Origin: Ifrita kowaldi
Lineage: Eukaryota > Chordata > Aves > Passeriformes > Cinclosomatidae
Length of the DNA stretch: 64,000 nt
NCBI GenBank assembly: GCA_013398055.1
Contig: VZRS01014188.1
Location: 49,014 to 113,013 of the forward strand
Reading direction: 5' to 3'
Shown here: in pieces, positions 26,451 through 39,500 of the stretch
How the letters are laid out: each line of letters starts with the position of its first letter
Numbering within the stretch: position 1 is the stretch's first letter
Made by a program: the position numbers and the translations under genes
Notes under the pieces: model-generated
Seen by the model: only the letters and a program-made list of their open reading frames with translations
What the model was told of the DNA's origin: nothing
Database searches by the model: none

Positions 26451-26496
26451 AGAGTCATGGAATGGTTTGGGTTGGAAGGGACCTTAAAGCTCATCC
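26451..26496 (-). mobile_element. Very short CR1 LINE 3' tip
   Basis: Only the extreme 3' end remains, with 'tcatggaatggtttgggt' and 'ggaagggaccttaaagctca'. About 45 bases are recognisable, which fits the severe 5' truncation common for CR1. Confidence 0.85.
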
Positions 26497-27174
26497 TTCG
26501 GGTCGTGTCAGCCCTTCTTTCAGAGAGCTGTCAGCACCTCATAGAGTGAGGGAGGCACCTTTAACACCAGCATGAAGCTGCTCTTTACAGCTGCTCTTTG
26601 CAGGGGTTTAACTACCTGAGAAAATTCCCCTCCTGCTAATTGAGGGAGTCAAGCACAAGCCCCTCCACAGTTGACATGTGTGTTAATCACTGGAAATCAG
26701 GGAAATTAGGAGTAACCCAGTGCCTTTATGGACACCACGTATCTAAATAGCTGCACATGCTGTCAGCACCCCTGGGCAGGACTTGGCTCTCCCCAGGGCT
26801 CTCACGGTGTTGGGGCTCAGGGGACACTTGGCCACGCAAGCTACACCAGGGGGGAACTTGGCCATTGGAATAGGATCTTGGAGCCTCTGTCAGTGAAAGG
26901 GGCAGAGGAGAGAAAAACAGAAAGGGAAGTTTCCAGTTTTTAATTTTTTCCCCAGAATTTTGCCCATTCATTCTGGGCATATGGCCAGAAAGCAATAAAA
27001 ATCTGTTCTGTTTAGAAACAGCTTAGAAACACATAAATAACAGCAGTTTGGGGTGCTGAGAGCTGCAAATACAGGGAGTTGTAAGTTCTTGAGTTTATTA
27101 ACATCAGAAGGGGATAACGAGAGCTTTATAACATCTAACTGAATTAAACACTCCAGTTTGGGGATGTAAAATTT

Positions 27175-27220
27175 GCCATCATGGGCCATAATGATATGCC
27201 ATCATGGGCCATAATGATAT
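27175..27220. repeat. 23-bp perfect tandem duplication
   Basis: The unit, gccatcatgggcc followed by ataatgatat, occurs at 27175-27197 and again at 27198-27220 without a mismatch. This implies a recent slippage event. Confidence 0.95.
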
Positions 27221-30200
27221 ACCTTCCTGGCACTGTTGTTGTTTCTCTACAAGCAAAAAAAACCAAGGAAGTGGGGTTTTAATTGATGTAATAAATGAAT
27301 TTGTGCCCATTTCTCAATGATTTGATGGTCTGGGGAGGGGAGCTGTGACCAGTGAGCTGGCGGGGGTGAACACAACCCTCTCCTGGGCCCACGGCTGCTT
27401 GGGTGGGGTGTGCAGGGAGAGAAGGGGGTTCCCCAGCACTCCTGATCCCTGTCTCCTTGGGCCAGCAGGGAAACTGCCTTCAGGGCTCAGGCCCGACTAG
27501 CTGTGCTCACCTCTCTTGTGCTAATTGGAGAAAGAGCTGATTTTTAGCCAGTCCAGGGAAAAAGATCCTCATTAGTGGGTTGCGAATGTTTCAAGCCCTG
27601 GAAGCTCTCACTGGAGCGTGGGAGGACAGGGCAGCCCCAGGAGAGGGGAAAACACAGGAATATTTGCAAGGAGGAGGACAGGGAAGCTAATGCCACCAGG
27701 GCTGAGACCCTCAGCCGTTTGTTCCCAAGGAAAGCTCCTGCCACCATAACCAGACACAGAGCTGGGCTGGTACGTGGCGCTGGGAGCCAGAGCACGATCC
27801 CACAGCAGTGGGGAATAGGAAGGGCTATGCTGAGCAGTCTGCATGGAAGAACAAATCTCTGCCAGTGCTGGTAGTACCAGAAGAGAGCAGACCCACTACA
27901 GTTAAAAACATTTTCTCCTCTGTCCAGGTTTCTTATTTCAATCCAGGTTTTTTGGAAATAAACACACATCAAAGGCAAAAACCAGGAGCACTGGCCTTGG
28001 CTCTGCTGCTCGCCCACGCTGAGTTTGTTTCGCTGTGCACTGGTTCTGGCACAGTGAGATGGAGGATGTGGAGCTGCTGTGTCAGACTGACCATCCCACA
28101 CATCTGTACCGTGAGCCAGGGAACCTCGGGAACAGCTCCCCATATACAAGGAGCCCGCTGGAAATGCTGCCCCTGTCTCCAGATTACGTGTCCCTGGTTC
28201 AGCAGAGCCTCCTATCCCTTCCGGAGCTCCCACTGTGTTCCCACGCTGTCTGAAGGACACGCTGGATGTCAGCTGGGCTGGAAAGCACTGGGTGACCACA
28301 GTGGCCCCCAGCCCGTGCCCCTGTCCCTCTTGGCACAGCTTGGCACAGACCTCCCCTGGCTCCGGGGACAGTTTGAGGAGTTTGTTCTTCTGCTGTCCCC
28401 AATCCTTTGTGACCCACTGCAGGGGCAAAGCCTTGTGAACCGGAGCAGGGACAAATCCAGCTGAGAAATAACCCAAAGAAAAAGAAAGGCAAGAAAGAGG
28501 GGTTATTTTTCAGCTGTCTGATTTCTCAGTTTGGTTCGTTCTGTACTGGCTCAGTCCAAGGACAGGGAGGAGATGGGGACTGTGAGCAGGGCTTGTTCTG
28601 GGCTGACCCTGTCCTCTCCCTTCCTGCACTGTTCACAGCCCAGAGCCTGGAGCCGGGAGCTGCCCCTGGGCTGGAGCTGAGCCAAACTCTAGCACAGGTC
28701 CTGAGCTAAGGGTCACCTCTGTCCCTGTCCACAGGGAGAGGCAGCTGTGACAGGACTCAGTCACCTGGGCAGTTCACGGGCTGCAGATGCCCAGTCCTGG
28801 TCATCTGTAACCTCTTCCCACCACATCACCCGGCAGTCAGTCCTGGCATGGGAGGAGCAAATGTGCTGTGTGCTTCTGAGGAGAGACAATTTTGGTATTG
28901 ACAGGTACTTAATGGCCTCTCACAAGAGATGCTCGCTCCTTGCTCCTGAACAAAATTGATGGGATGTGCAGTGTCAGGGCAGCGATTTATCCACCGATGT
29001 CCCCAGCCGTGATGCTCAGTGGGAGCAGAGGTTTGCTGAGGACTCGTGGCATGATTTAACCCACAAGAGGCCAAGAGAGGAAGTGGGGCTTCCTCTCCAC
29101 TCTGTCCCATCCTCTTCTTCCTTCACCTGACACCGAAGTGGCCCATTGATCACTGATGGATGGTGCTGGGGCATGTTAGCAGCTGGGCCTGGCAGCAAGG
29201 GCTGTGCTGCACATCCCCACCCTTCCCACCAGCATCCCCAGCATTCCCACCCCGGCAGTTTCCCAAACCTTTGATTTTCTCTGATGACAGTGACTGGCTT
29301 TGAGAGAGCAGCAGGAGAGACAGACCATTTGTGCTGCTGTGGCACCAGGAGCACAGCACAGCCCCAGGGCAGCTGTCTGCACCCTGAGCTCCTCTGCTGC
29401 CCACATCGCTGCCTGGCACCAGTGGCACCAGTGTTTGTCTCCTGGCCCCTCCAAGGCTGCCTTCCCTGACAGCACAGTGGACTGAGCCACCTGGCTCCAA
29501 TCTCTGAATAAAAGGTCTTCAAGACCTTTGTGAGAGAACGTGATGCTACTGGGGGCCAGAGATGCACTTTTCACACGTCAGCCCCTTCCCAGACCTGGCA
29601 GAACCTTTCTCCCTGCACTAAGGTCATGTGGGCAGCTTGCTCCTTCCTGGCAGGCTTGTTTTCTGGGAGCAGGGAGCAGTTCTGCCCCACGTGCAGCTCC
29701 CGTGTTCTAGAGGATGGGTTTCCAGGGAGCCTTGCTGTCCCTGAGCAGGGGTTTGTGCTTCTCCAGTTGCGGGGGCCTCTGCCCATGGAGCTTCAGCGAG
29801 GAGGCAGAGCTGGGCGGTGAGAGCGCGGTCAGCAGGGACGGCTGCAGCCAGCCCCGGCACAGCAGCCCTGCCACGTGCGTCGGTGCTTTCGCACGCTGAC
29901 GTGAGTCCTTCTGACAAGCCCGCCCTCCTGTCACCGGCTTTCAAGCCTCTCCCAGCCCCTCAGCATCCTGCCATGCACAGCACAGGCACAGGCGTCCTGA
30001 CTCCGGGGCAAAGGCAGGAGCAGCTGGATCCTCTTGCACGGAGTGGAGCTGCACCCACACCACCGGCCAGTCCTGCTCCCCTCTGTCTCCCCACCGCACT
30101 GTCCATCTGCCCTGCTTCTACTGATGTTTGAAACTCCAGCAGCCTGAAATCGCCCCTGAGAATGCCTCTTTCCTCCCAGCTCACTGAGAGAACACTGAGT

Positions 30201-32535
30201 CAAGGAGAGGATCCCCTTGCAGCGTGTCCTCTCAGTGCAGTCCCCTCTGGTTCATGGGCAAGCTCTACCAGCTGGGAAAGGCCTCATGGATTTGGTCTCT
30301 GGTACCCCAGTGGCGCCGGGCTCTGGGCACATGGATGGGAGCCCAGCACTCTGTGGGTGCCCTGTTCTCCTGCACCCCAACGGGGGGACAGGTTCCGTGG
30401 TGAGCTCTCTGAGTGCCTCAGGGCCAGAGTCTGTGCTGCAGGTGGGCTCTTTGCAGCACCAGTGCAGGGAGTTCTGCACTCACCATTTGCAAGGGATTGG
30501 TGAGGGCCACGTGTCCTCCTCTTCCCTGATCTTCCAGAGGTGGAAGCACCCGTGTTCATCCTCTTAGCAATTCTTGAGCACCAGAGGTGCCATTGTTGCA
30601 CATTCACATGGTGCTGGAGGGCTCCATGGACACTCTCATTCCCAAGGCAGGGATGTAGAGGACACGACCCCAGTGCCACCGTGCCATTCATCCACGTCAC
30701 ACTGTCCTGAGCACATCCCGAGTCCCTCGTCTGGCCCAAGGGCTCTGCTGTCCTGGGCACGCAGGGAGTCTGGTCTCCCACGGGTGCACTGCCCTTCACC
30801 TACCGCCTCTCGCTGATGGGAACGTGCAGCAAACCAGGGCACCAGAGGATCTGGGCTAGAAAATCAGCTGCACTGATTTATTTATTAACCCAGATCTGCA
30901 AAAGCAGGAAGAGAAGCTACAAATGCTGGAGAAGCTGCAAAATCCTGCCCTTCCTCCCTGCTTCCCTGGGGGAAAGATCAAACATAGAAGCAAACCCCAG
31001 GCCCTTGGTTCAGGCCAGAGTTTCCCCCTGAGCATCGTCACTGACTCCATTCAATCTCCTGCCTGTCCCCTCCCCGTGCCCTGCTGCTGCAGCATTGGTG
31101 CCCCCAAACACTGCAGAGGATTTGGGTTAAAACTGACTGGGCAAAGCAGAAAGGCAAGTTCTGCTTCCAGTGCCTCCTGGCTTTGGGTCCTTACAAGGCC
31201 ACAGAGGCACTTCCCTGGGGGAAGGTGGTCCCACATCCTTCAGCAGTGGAGTTTTGCAGCATTCCAGGCTTTTTGACAGTCAGGGCTCATGTAGCTGCAC
31301 AGGGCTGATGGATGGAGCTGCCGGCAGCTGTGGTCCTGCCCTTGCCCCATCCCTGGGCTTGCTGGGTCTTTCTGAGCCCTTTGGGGCTCACCCTGTGATC
31401 TGCTGCTGCCAGCCCAGAGCCAGGCGCTCACTCTGTGGGCAAATGCCTTTTCCTCTTCTTGTCCATCCCTCAGCAACAGCATTTTGCATACAAACCTCGA
31501 AGGAGGAGATGTTATCCCATAACTCACGGAGCAGCTCCTGTTATTTGAAGAACTGTAAGGATGTAATTTATTTCCTTCTCAAAGATTGTTGTTCTACAGA
31601 AGTGATGTGTATGTGACAGGACATCAGGAGGAGCAAGGACACTGGAGAACAAATCTGGGGGAACGGCGGGCTCAGAAGTATTAAGTGATTTTTCAGAACA
31701 GAGGATTACTGCTGCAATCTGCATAGTGCAGGAGAACAGAATGTTTAAAAGAATCCAAGAAATGCATTCAGCACCAATACTGCCTATTACATCTTGGCAA
31801 AAGCAGCAGGGAAAAGGAGACCTAATCCAAGAGCCCCTTTGACAATGATCTGTCAGACGCCTTCCCCAGCGGCACTGGGAGGGACAGGGGCTGGAGGATG
31901 GCAGGACTGACCATGGTGGGGTCTGTGGGACCCTCTGCCATGGCAGCAGCCCACCAACGAGCCCTGAGCTCCATGCTCTGTTGGTTGGGAGTGAATGTGG
32001 CCGCAGCTGATGCCGTGGAGCGAACGCGCTTCACAGCAGGAGCTCCGGCTGCGAGGGGCTAATGCCACACACGTGTTCCCTCTTCTGTGTGCTCAAATAC
32101 AGCCAGCCCTCGGGAACACCAAACACTCACGTAAAGCAAGTGCTTTTGATGTTTTAAGCTAATCCCTTTCAAACAGGGGCTGGAGAGGGAAAAGCAGCAC
32201 CGTGTTGGAGTGTTGGCAGACAAGCCCCCCTCCCACCCTCCAGGAACAGCTTGGATGTGAAACTCAGGCTTTCACAGAGGTACACAAGTTTTCCTTCAGC
32301 CCTGGAAACACATCAGCACATCCCCTCTCCATGTCCACAGGACCAGAGCAGGAGTAAAAAGCCGGGATGGGGCTGGTGGAGGGAGGCTGGAGCCCCTGTG
32401 GCTGCCTCAGCACATCCCGGGATGCTGCCAGCACAAACACCAGCTCAGGGACAGCCCTGAGCAATTGGCTCCCAGTTCCCAGTGAGCTCCTCTCGCTCTT
32501 CACGTGGGCTCCATCACCAGGAGTGACTTAGTCTG

Positions 32536-32575
32536 GTCCCCTAATCCTCCCCCTGCCTGAGGAGGATTAGGGGAC
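32536..32575. repeat. Perfect inverted repeat, 15-bp arms, 10-base loop
   Basis: The arm gtcccctaatcctcc (32536-32550) is the exact reverse complement of ggaggattaggggac (32561-32575). No target-site duplication is obvious on the flanks. Confidence 0.93.
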
Positions 32576-33018
32576 GGTCAATGCTATCTCCTGCTGCAAG
32601 AGTCTGCACATCTCTCCAAGAACAGCTGGAAGCCCACCTCCAATTTTGTAACAAATGGCATCCAGGGTAATTTTGTAGCTCTGAAAACTCCTGTGACTGA
32701 ATTTTGCAGAGAGGAAATGCCAGAGGGACCTGGGCTGTGGCCTGTCCTGCAAGCTGCCAGGGACCACCAGCCATGCGCAACTGGGCTGCATCTGGGAGAC
32801 AGTGTGACCGTCTCCCATGGGCAAGGAGCCACCTCACTGGGATGCCCAAGTGCTGGGCGGTCTATGGAGGAGGCAGGGGACAGTGGACAGATGTGGTTCC
32901 ACCATGGCCCTTCTTCCCCAGGAGCCACCAACAGCCACCGACAGTGTTCTTTATGAGAAAATTAAGGAGAGTAACAGCCTTGTCCCCATATCATAATGGG
33001 TTTTCCTAATGCCAAAAT

Positions 33019-33032
33019 AAAAAAAAAAAAAA
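33019..33032. repeat. Poly(A) tract
   Basis: Fourteen A residues follow 'gccaaaat'. No parent retroposed sequence is recognisable upstream. Confidence 0.85.
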
Positions 33033-33174
33033 GCACTATTTCCTGCTGTAATTACGAAAAGCTCTGCTGTAATAAAAAGCTCTGTGCTGACAGATATACA
33101 GCACCCCAGTACCTGCCTCTGACAGCCTGGCCCCAGCAACACTAATCACCGTAACAATCCCACAGGAACTGGAG

Positions 33175-33352
33175 AGAAGGCTCTCTCTGCCAGACCCTGC
33201 TCTGCATCTGTTCCACTGCAGCCCTGTCCAGCCTGGACTTGGATGCTCACAGGGGTGGAGCAGCCAGAGCTTCTCTGGGCAGCCCGTACCAGGGCCTCCC
33301 CACCCTCACAGGGAAGGATTTCTTCCTGTGAGAAGATTATTCTTATCTGGCG
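33175..33352 (-). mobile_element. CR1 LINE fragment lacking its 3' tip
   Basis: Reverse-orientation CR1 motifs are present in order: 'cctgtccagcctggacttgg', 'agagcttctctgggcagcc', 'agggcctccccaccctcaca' and 'ggatttcttcctgtgag'. The terminal octamers are absent. The fragment abuts the CACACCCC satellite at 33360. Confidence 0.75.
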
Positions 33353-33359
33353 GCACTGG

Positions 33360-33514
33360 AGTCACACACCCCCCCGGGTGTCACACACCCCCCCGGGTGT
33401 CACACACCACTCCAGGCGTCACACACAACCCCGGGTGTCACACACACCCCCCCGGGTGTCACACACCCCCCCGGGTGTCACACACCACTCCAGGTGTCAC
33501 ACACAACCCCGGGT
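33360..33514. repeat. CACACCCC/GGGTGT satellite with higher-order structure
   Basis: Units of about 18-20 bases of the type gtcacacacccccccggg alternate with variants carrying 'cacaccactccagg' and 'cacacaaccccggg'. The order A-A-B-C appears twice, so a roughly 75-base composite unit was itself duplicated. It begins beside a CR1 fragment. Confidence 0.88.
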
Positions 33515-36500
33515 CATTTGGGGTCCCTGTGTGCCAGAGTGCAGGGACAAGTGGGTTCCCTGGGAGCTGGTGCTGCTGGTGCCAGTTTTTCCTCCCACTC
33601 CAGCCCTCTTCTGCACTCCTGCCTACACCCACCTCACTGCTGGCTCCCTCTTGCATCTGCATATCATGCATATTCATGACAGATGTAGATAATTAAATAT
33701 TCATGTACACAGTCATTGAACTTGCAATTAATCTGGAACTTGCTGTTCTTCTTCCATCTCCTCCACCCCACAAGGAGCCACAGGCGGCTCTGGCTGCCGG
33801 AGGATGCCGGCCTTCCCAGCTGCTGAGGGCTGCAGCCCAGAGGAGAGGAGCCAGCACATCTCACCCCTTTACTGACCCACTTTTCCCAGATCCATGCTGT
33901 TGTGCAGGAAGGAGCATGAGAAGAACCATAAGCCACCCTTCTTGCTGCAGGGAGCCCATGGTGCCTGCTGGGAGCACAGAAACGGGGCAGCAAAACTCCC
34001 AGTGCTGCAGGTGCAGGAACTTTGCCTCCAAGCGGGGCTGGTCTCAGGGCAAAGCTGTCCCCACCTACCACCGGGCCCCATGGCAGTACAAGTGGGTGCG
34101 GGGCGAAGGCGAGGGCAGGGGTGAGGGCTCTCCCCAGCAGAGGACAGGGCCGGGGTTTTACGGATGCCATAGTTCTTCCACAAGCCCCAGCCCAGACTCG
34201 CAGTATCGCAGCAGCTGGCTCCTGCTGGGGGATGGAGCCCCCTCCTCACTCCTGGGGCTCCCAGCCCACTGCCAGCTCCGAGCTGCTCCCCACAGCCTCT
34301 CTCCGCAGCTCCCAGCGCTCCTGCAGACTCTCCCTATCCTCCACGTGCCAATGGTGTGTCAGGAGCTTCTGCTTCAAACCACAGCCAGCCTGACAGCCCA
34401 CCCTGGAAAAGAGCTTCAAACAGCCAGAGACTGACAGAATCAGAACAGAGATGGGATGGGGTGCTGGGGAAGGGGGGAAATGAGCACAGGACTGCCAAGG
34501 TCCCCAAAACACCTGGCAGGCCTGTTCTGCCAGTGCCCTGAGAGCAGGGAGCCCAGCCTAGCTGGTTCTGCAGCCACATCCCCCCTGCACCACACACAGC
34601 ATCCTCCCTGGCCACACACAGCATCATTGCCAGCCATGCACAGCACTTACCCCTGTGGGGGTCCCACAGGGCGCCACAGCCCTCACTGCCCTCACCAGCA
34701 CACTAGGGTGTCGTCACCCCCAGGCTCCCAAAGTTCCCTTTGCACCCCAATCTATGTTAGAGCAACACGAGTGACCCCCTGGTGACTGTGACCATTTGAA
34801 CTGTCTCTTGGGCTGTTTAATTAGTAGTGGCCAACAAAAAATGTGGGTCGTGTTGCCTGACTGCTGTGGCCAGGCCACGCTCTGATGTGCTGGCTGTGCT
34901 GGGTCTCCCAGACAGCAAGAAATTGTTAAAACTATCAAAAGTGTTTGTTAAAACTTTCCCTAGTAAATCCCTCTGTGTGTTTTGGGGGCAGGAATTGAGC
35001 CATTCAGGGCCATCACAGGTGACCCAGAGCATCTAGTGGGTAAGTGGTAGATGCCTTGAAAACACTGGCAAAGCAATACTGAGTGTATACTCACCTGAAA
35101 AACCTTCCCAGCAGCATTTGCACCCTTCCCCAGGCCTTTTGTACTGTCAGTGATATTCTCATCTACTACTCTTCGCTATACAATTGGGTTTTGAAAATCA
35201 TCTCCTTGAAAATCCCTTGTTAAAAGCAGGAGAAAACATCTGGCAGGGATACAAATTGTCTGTGGACTGAAGACTGGGGGTAGTTCAGCTGAAAGGGAGT
35301 AAGGTGTTGAAGGGGCTTTTTGGGGAGCCCAGACACAGCTCAGAGCCGCCCAGCTCCCCGCACTGGTGGCGACAGCTCTGCTGCCCCGGGGCACTGCCAG
35401 CGCTCTCTCCAGTTCCCCCCAGCCACTGCCCGCTCCTGAGCTGGCTCTCACTCTCGGCAGTGCCCATCTGCTTTGCAGCAGAAGTGATGAGAGCTGGTAG
35501 TTTTTCAAGGTAATAAAGTTGTTTTCTTCCTGTCACTCGCTTAAAATCACCCAGGGAACAGGTTTTATTCAGCACACATGTAGGAGACCTTCCTGGTTCT
35601 GTGGGAAGAGCAACTCCAAACACATCACAGCTCCCAGCAGCGCAGGGCACTGCTCTCCTGCTGCACTCCATGTTTTAGCTCTAATTATCTCATCAGTGTT
35701 TGCTGCTGCTGGATAAAGATACTCATAGCAAACCCAGCATGTCTGGAATGGCAGCACTGGTTTGCAGAGCCCCGGGTCAGCCACGCTCTGCAGCCAGACA
35801 CGCTCGTCCCTCTGCCCAGCAGCACACACTTGTCCCTGGCATGGGGCACAGCGTGTCACAGCACAAATCACTCGTGTACGTGTGGATGTGGGGCTGTGTG
35901 GGTGTGGGTGCAAACCTTCCCTGATTCCCATGCTGGCTGGTGAATAAGACCCCAGTACAAACCTGAAGGTGCCCAGTCACACCGAGGGCAGTGACAAGAG
36001 GGGGCTGCTTCCCGCTTCCCTTCTGGGTTAGAAATGGAGATGTTCCCCAGGTCCCAAAGAGGGGCTGAGTGGTAGTTCCAGGTTTTCCCTGCAAACTCCA
36101 TCAGGACTGCAGTGGCTCAGGGGTACTGGGCTGCAGAAGGAAGTCTGAGCAGCCAATTTAACAGCATTGTGGCAGTGACAAGCCCCCATCCTCCCCTCTC
36201 GGTGCTTATGTCCGGAAGCCAGCAGAACATAACGGGGGAGGAGCTGGGATTTTGGGCTGTGAGGAAGAGATCCCAGCCTGGTTTGCTGCAGGACAAACAA
36301 GCGCGGGGGACACCATGTTCCCCAGTCCTCTCTGCGGCTCCTTCATGGAGCCCCAAGCCTCCTAAAGAGCTGAGAGGGGTTCGGTCACTCCACAGCCTTC
36401 AAGCAGCGATGGACACAGGCACAGCAGTGTGCGAGGATGGACCACCAGCATCCTGGTGAGCCCCACAGTCCTGAGGCAGTGACATCCCTACTTGGTACCC

Positions 36501-39500
36501 TCTGAAAGTCCAGACGAGGGCCTTGGGGCCGCATCTACAGTGGAAAAGCCAAGCTGGGGAAGTGTTCCACAACAGCTGTGCCACAGCCCCAGTTGTAAGC
36601 AGTCTCTTCTGACATCCCAGAGTCACAGCCCACTGTAATGGCCCCTTCTGCTGGCATTGCTGTGTCCATTCTGCACAACTGCGAGCGTGCGGCTGAGCTG
36701 CGGCAAGGACATGAATGCACATAAATCCACTCAGAGAGAGGAGGCTGAGGAGCAGGAGCTTCAGGGCTGGGGTTTCTTCCTCCTCATTGTAGTAACATGA
36801 ACATCTGGCTCCAGCTGCAGCACCCACTGCTCCGAGCTGCTCCCCGTTCTCTCTTGCCCTGCGCAGATGTGGCTAATACGGGTCAGAGGATCTTCCTGGG
36901 TGAACACACTGCACTATTTGCCACTATTCGCTGGTGCCTCGTTCCGCTGTTCGTGCAGGCTCTGTCAATGTTGACCCACGGATCGGTGGATGTGAGGTAA
37001 CTCCCTGGGAACCTTCTGTAAATACCAGTGAGGCACCAGAAGCAAATGGCACAGGAATCAGGGATGAGGCTGTTCCTGGGACCTGCCAGGACCAGGTACA
37101 GACTTAGGGCTGGGGGCTGGCAGGAGCTGGGGTCCCACCATAGGAACCCACCAGGAAGAGCCCACCCTGGGCAACTGTACCTGGACAGTGCTGCAGCCGT
37201 GGTGACATTACCATCGTGACATTGCCATCCTGATGTGGTCCTCCGGCTCTCCCAATGCTGGAAAGAAATTTGCAAGCAGCATTTGCAGGGATTTACTGTC
37301 ATGCACAAGTGCCCAGGCGCTTTGCAGAGAGCGTGGGTGCACCATCCAGATGCAGACAGGATGAGTCCCAGCTTGCTTGGGCAGGAGGAGAGAGGGCTCA
37401 CGGCCACAGTGAACCAAGACCTGGCCAGGATGGAGACTGGGGGCACCTGCATACCCCTCCTGAAGCCTGTCTATCCAGAGAACCTCCTTCCCACCTTGGA
37501 TCAGGCCATGCCCAGAGCCTGGTGATTCAGAAGGGATATGAGCATCAAGCCACCCCTTGCCCAAACTGGTCTCAGCAGGAACCAGTGCACTGCAGGGTGG
37601 GGTATCACATCAACTGATGCTTTGGCTGCGAGCCCTGAAGCACAAATAGGTCACTCCTTGTCCATCCTCACCAGGTGGTGCGGGGGGAGCACACGACCCC
37701 CACTGACCAAGCCTGCCAGAGAGTACCCAAAGTGCCCTGATCTCCCCCACCAGACCAGGCTGGTCTTGGCAAGAGCCAAAGCACACTTGGTTTGTGGAAT
37801 CGTAATGCTGCTCTGGTGGGTGTTTAAACATTTCCAGGCTTACTGTGGCTTAGAAATGAATATTTATTATTAATTCTATTCCTTCTCTGGTGCCAGGGTA
37901 AATCACAGGATAAATCACTGCCACTTGGCGATAAAGGGTCCAGGAGCCAATCTTTAGCTTTGCCTGAGATTTATGCCCATTTAAAAACAAAGATCCTGAC
38001 AAAAGAGACAGATTTCCTGGCATGGAGTAACTCTGTTTAATTAGTGAGATGATTCATGTTTTCAATCACAGTTTATAGCAGGCCCTTTACAGTCAGCCAT
38101 AAAGCAGGAGACTGCAGGTCTGCCAGGCCCTCAAAAACAACCCATCTGTGTTCCCTGTGGTGCAGGCACTGGCGCATACAGCTCCGCAGGGATGGGGTCA
38201 CTGTGCTGAGGGGCCCAGCTGGACCCCAGCACCTGCAGACCTTCACCAGAGCCGCCCACAACCCCTTCCCAGTGGATCTGAAGCATGGGAGAGACAGACA
38301 CCCCCCTCCCCTCATGCCTCAGGGCCGGCATCAGCTCTAGCAGGGAATTCTCTCCCTTCCTCATTCCACCAGATTCAGACCGGGGCTGCTCCTGGCAGGA
38401 GCTTTGCTCTCTAGGTCCCGTGCACTGGCTCCCAGCCTCCCCACAGCAGCAAGGGGCTCTGCCATATGCCACTGCTGTCCCTTGGTGGCCATGTGGCTCA
38501 CAGGTGTGGGGAGCAAGTGGAAGCTGGCTGCCCCTCTATGTTTTTCCCAGTGGGATCATAGTCAGGGACACCCTGGGATGGGAGGGCTGGGCAGAGTGCT
38601 CTGAGCATCCCCAAGCTGAGCAGATGCTGCTGGAGAAGCTCCACCAAGCTCCCATGGCCATGGGAGTCATTGCAATGATGCTGGGGGCCTTGGGGAGGCC
38701 AGAATGAGAAAGCAAATCTTTGGCCCTGATTCTACTCCAAAGTGAGGGAAAAGGTTCTTGCAAGGCTGACAAACGCAAGGTGAGGCAACGTCATGCCAAG
38801 CCAGTCCCTGGAAACAGGGGCACTGCCATGGAGCAGAGCCTGTCCCTGGGATGTGGTGCTTGGATGTGGGTCCAGCACTGCAGGACCAGCTGGGACAGAG
38901 GCCCAACTCAGCCCTGTTTTCCTCCTGCTCAGCTGGGCTGGAGTAAGAGCCAGCCTGGCAAGGAGGTAAAGTGAGGTACCAGCCCCACACAGGGCCATGA
39001 GCCACACTCACAGCTAGGACTGTCTAGACAGTCCCAGGAGCCAGAGGCTGCCGTGCTCTCTGCACCTCCACCAGCACAGCCCAGGCATTAACTCAGAAAT
39101 GAAACAGACGTGGCCAAGGCCCATAAAATTAATTAGCTCTCACTTTAATTTAAGAATCTCAAATGGGTGTTTCATGGACATTTAATTAAAAGCCTGAAAG
39201 TTACACTGTAAGGAATGGCTGGAGCAGAGCCAGAGGATGGGGTGGGGGCACAGGGCTGGGAGCTGGTGCCATGTCCTGGCTGTGCTGAGGTGTCCAACAG
39301 GCAGCACGAGCTGTGTCTCCCTCCTGGCATCACCATCTCCTTCCTCCTGAGCCCATCCCTGAGGGGCATCTGCCCCCAGAGCTGGACACAGCCGGGGCAC
39401 ACAGCTCTGCAGGAGGGACACCAGGGTGGCACTCTGACGGTAGCGAGGGACTGCTCTGAGGCAGAGGGGACTGGGAGTCTGTCCCATGCTTCAGCATGGC

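Larger units (their letters stand above)
24882..33174. other. Unannotated stretch between CR1 fragments
   Basis: Apart from the 26451 CR1 tip, poly(A) tracts, the 27175 duplication and the 32536 hairpin, nothing is recognised. The - strand frame 27544-28476 (310 residues) is one of the two longest gap-free open frames in the window, but it shows no domain and overlaps a 218-residue frame on the + strand (27808-28464). Confidence 0.5.

Noticed and set aside
31733..31747. AGAACAgaaTGTTTA as a glucocorticoid response element
   Set aside because: The left half is perfect, but the right half has two mismatches, including the required C. It is weaker than the 33735 site.
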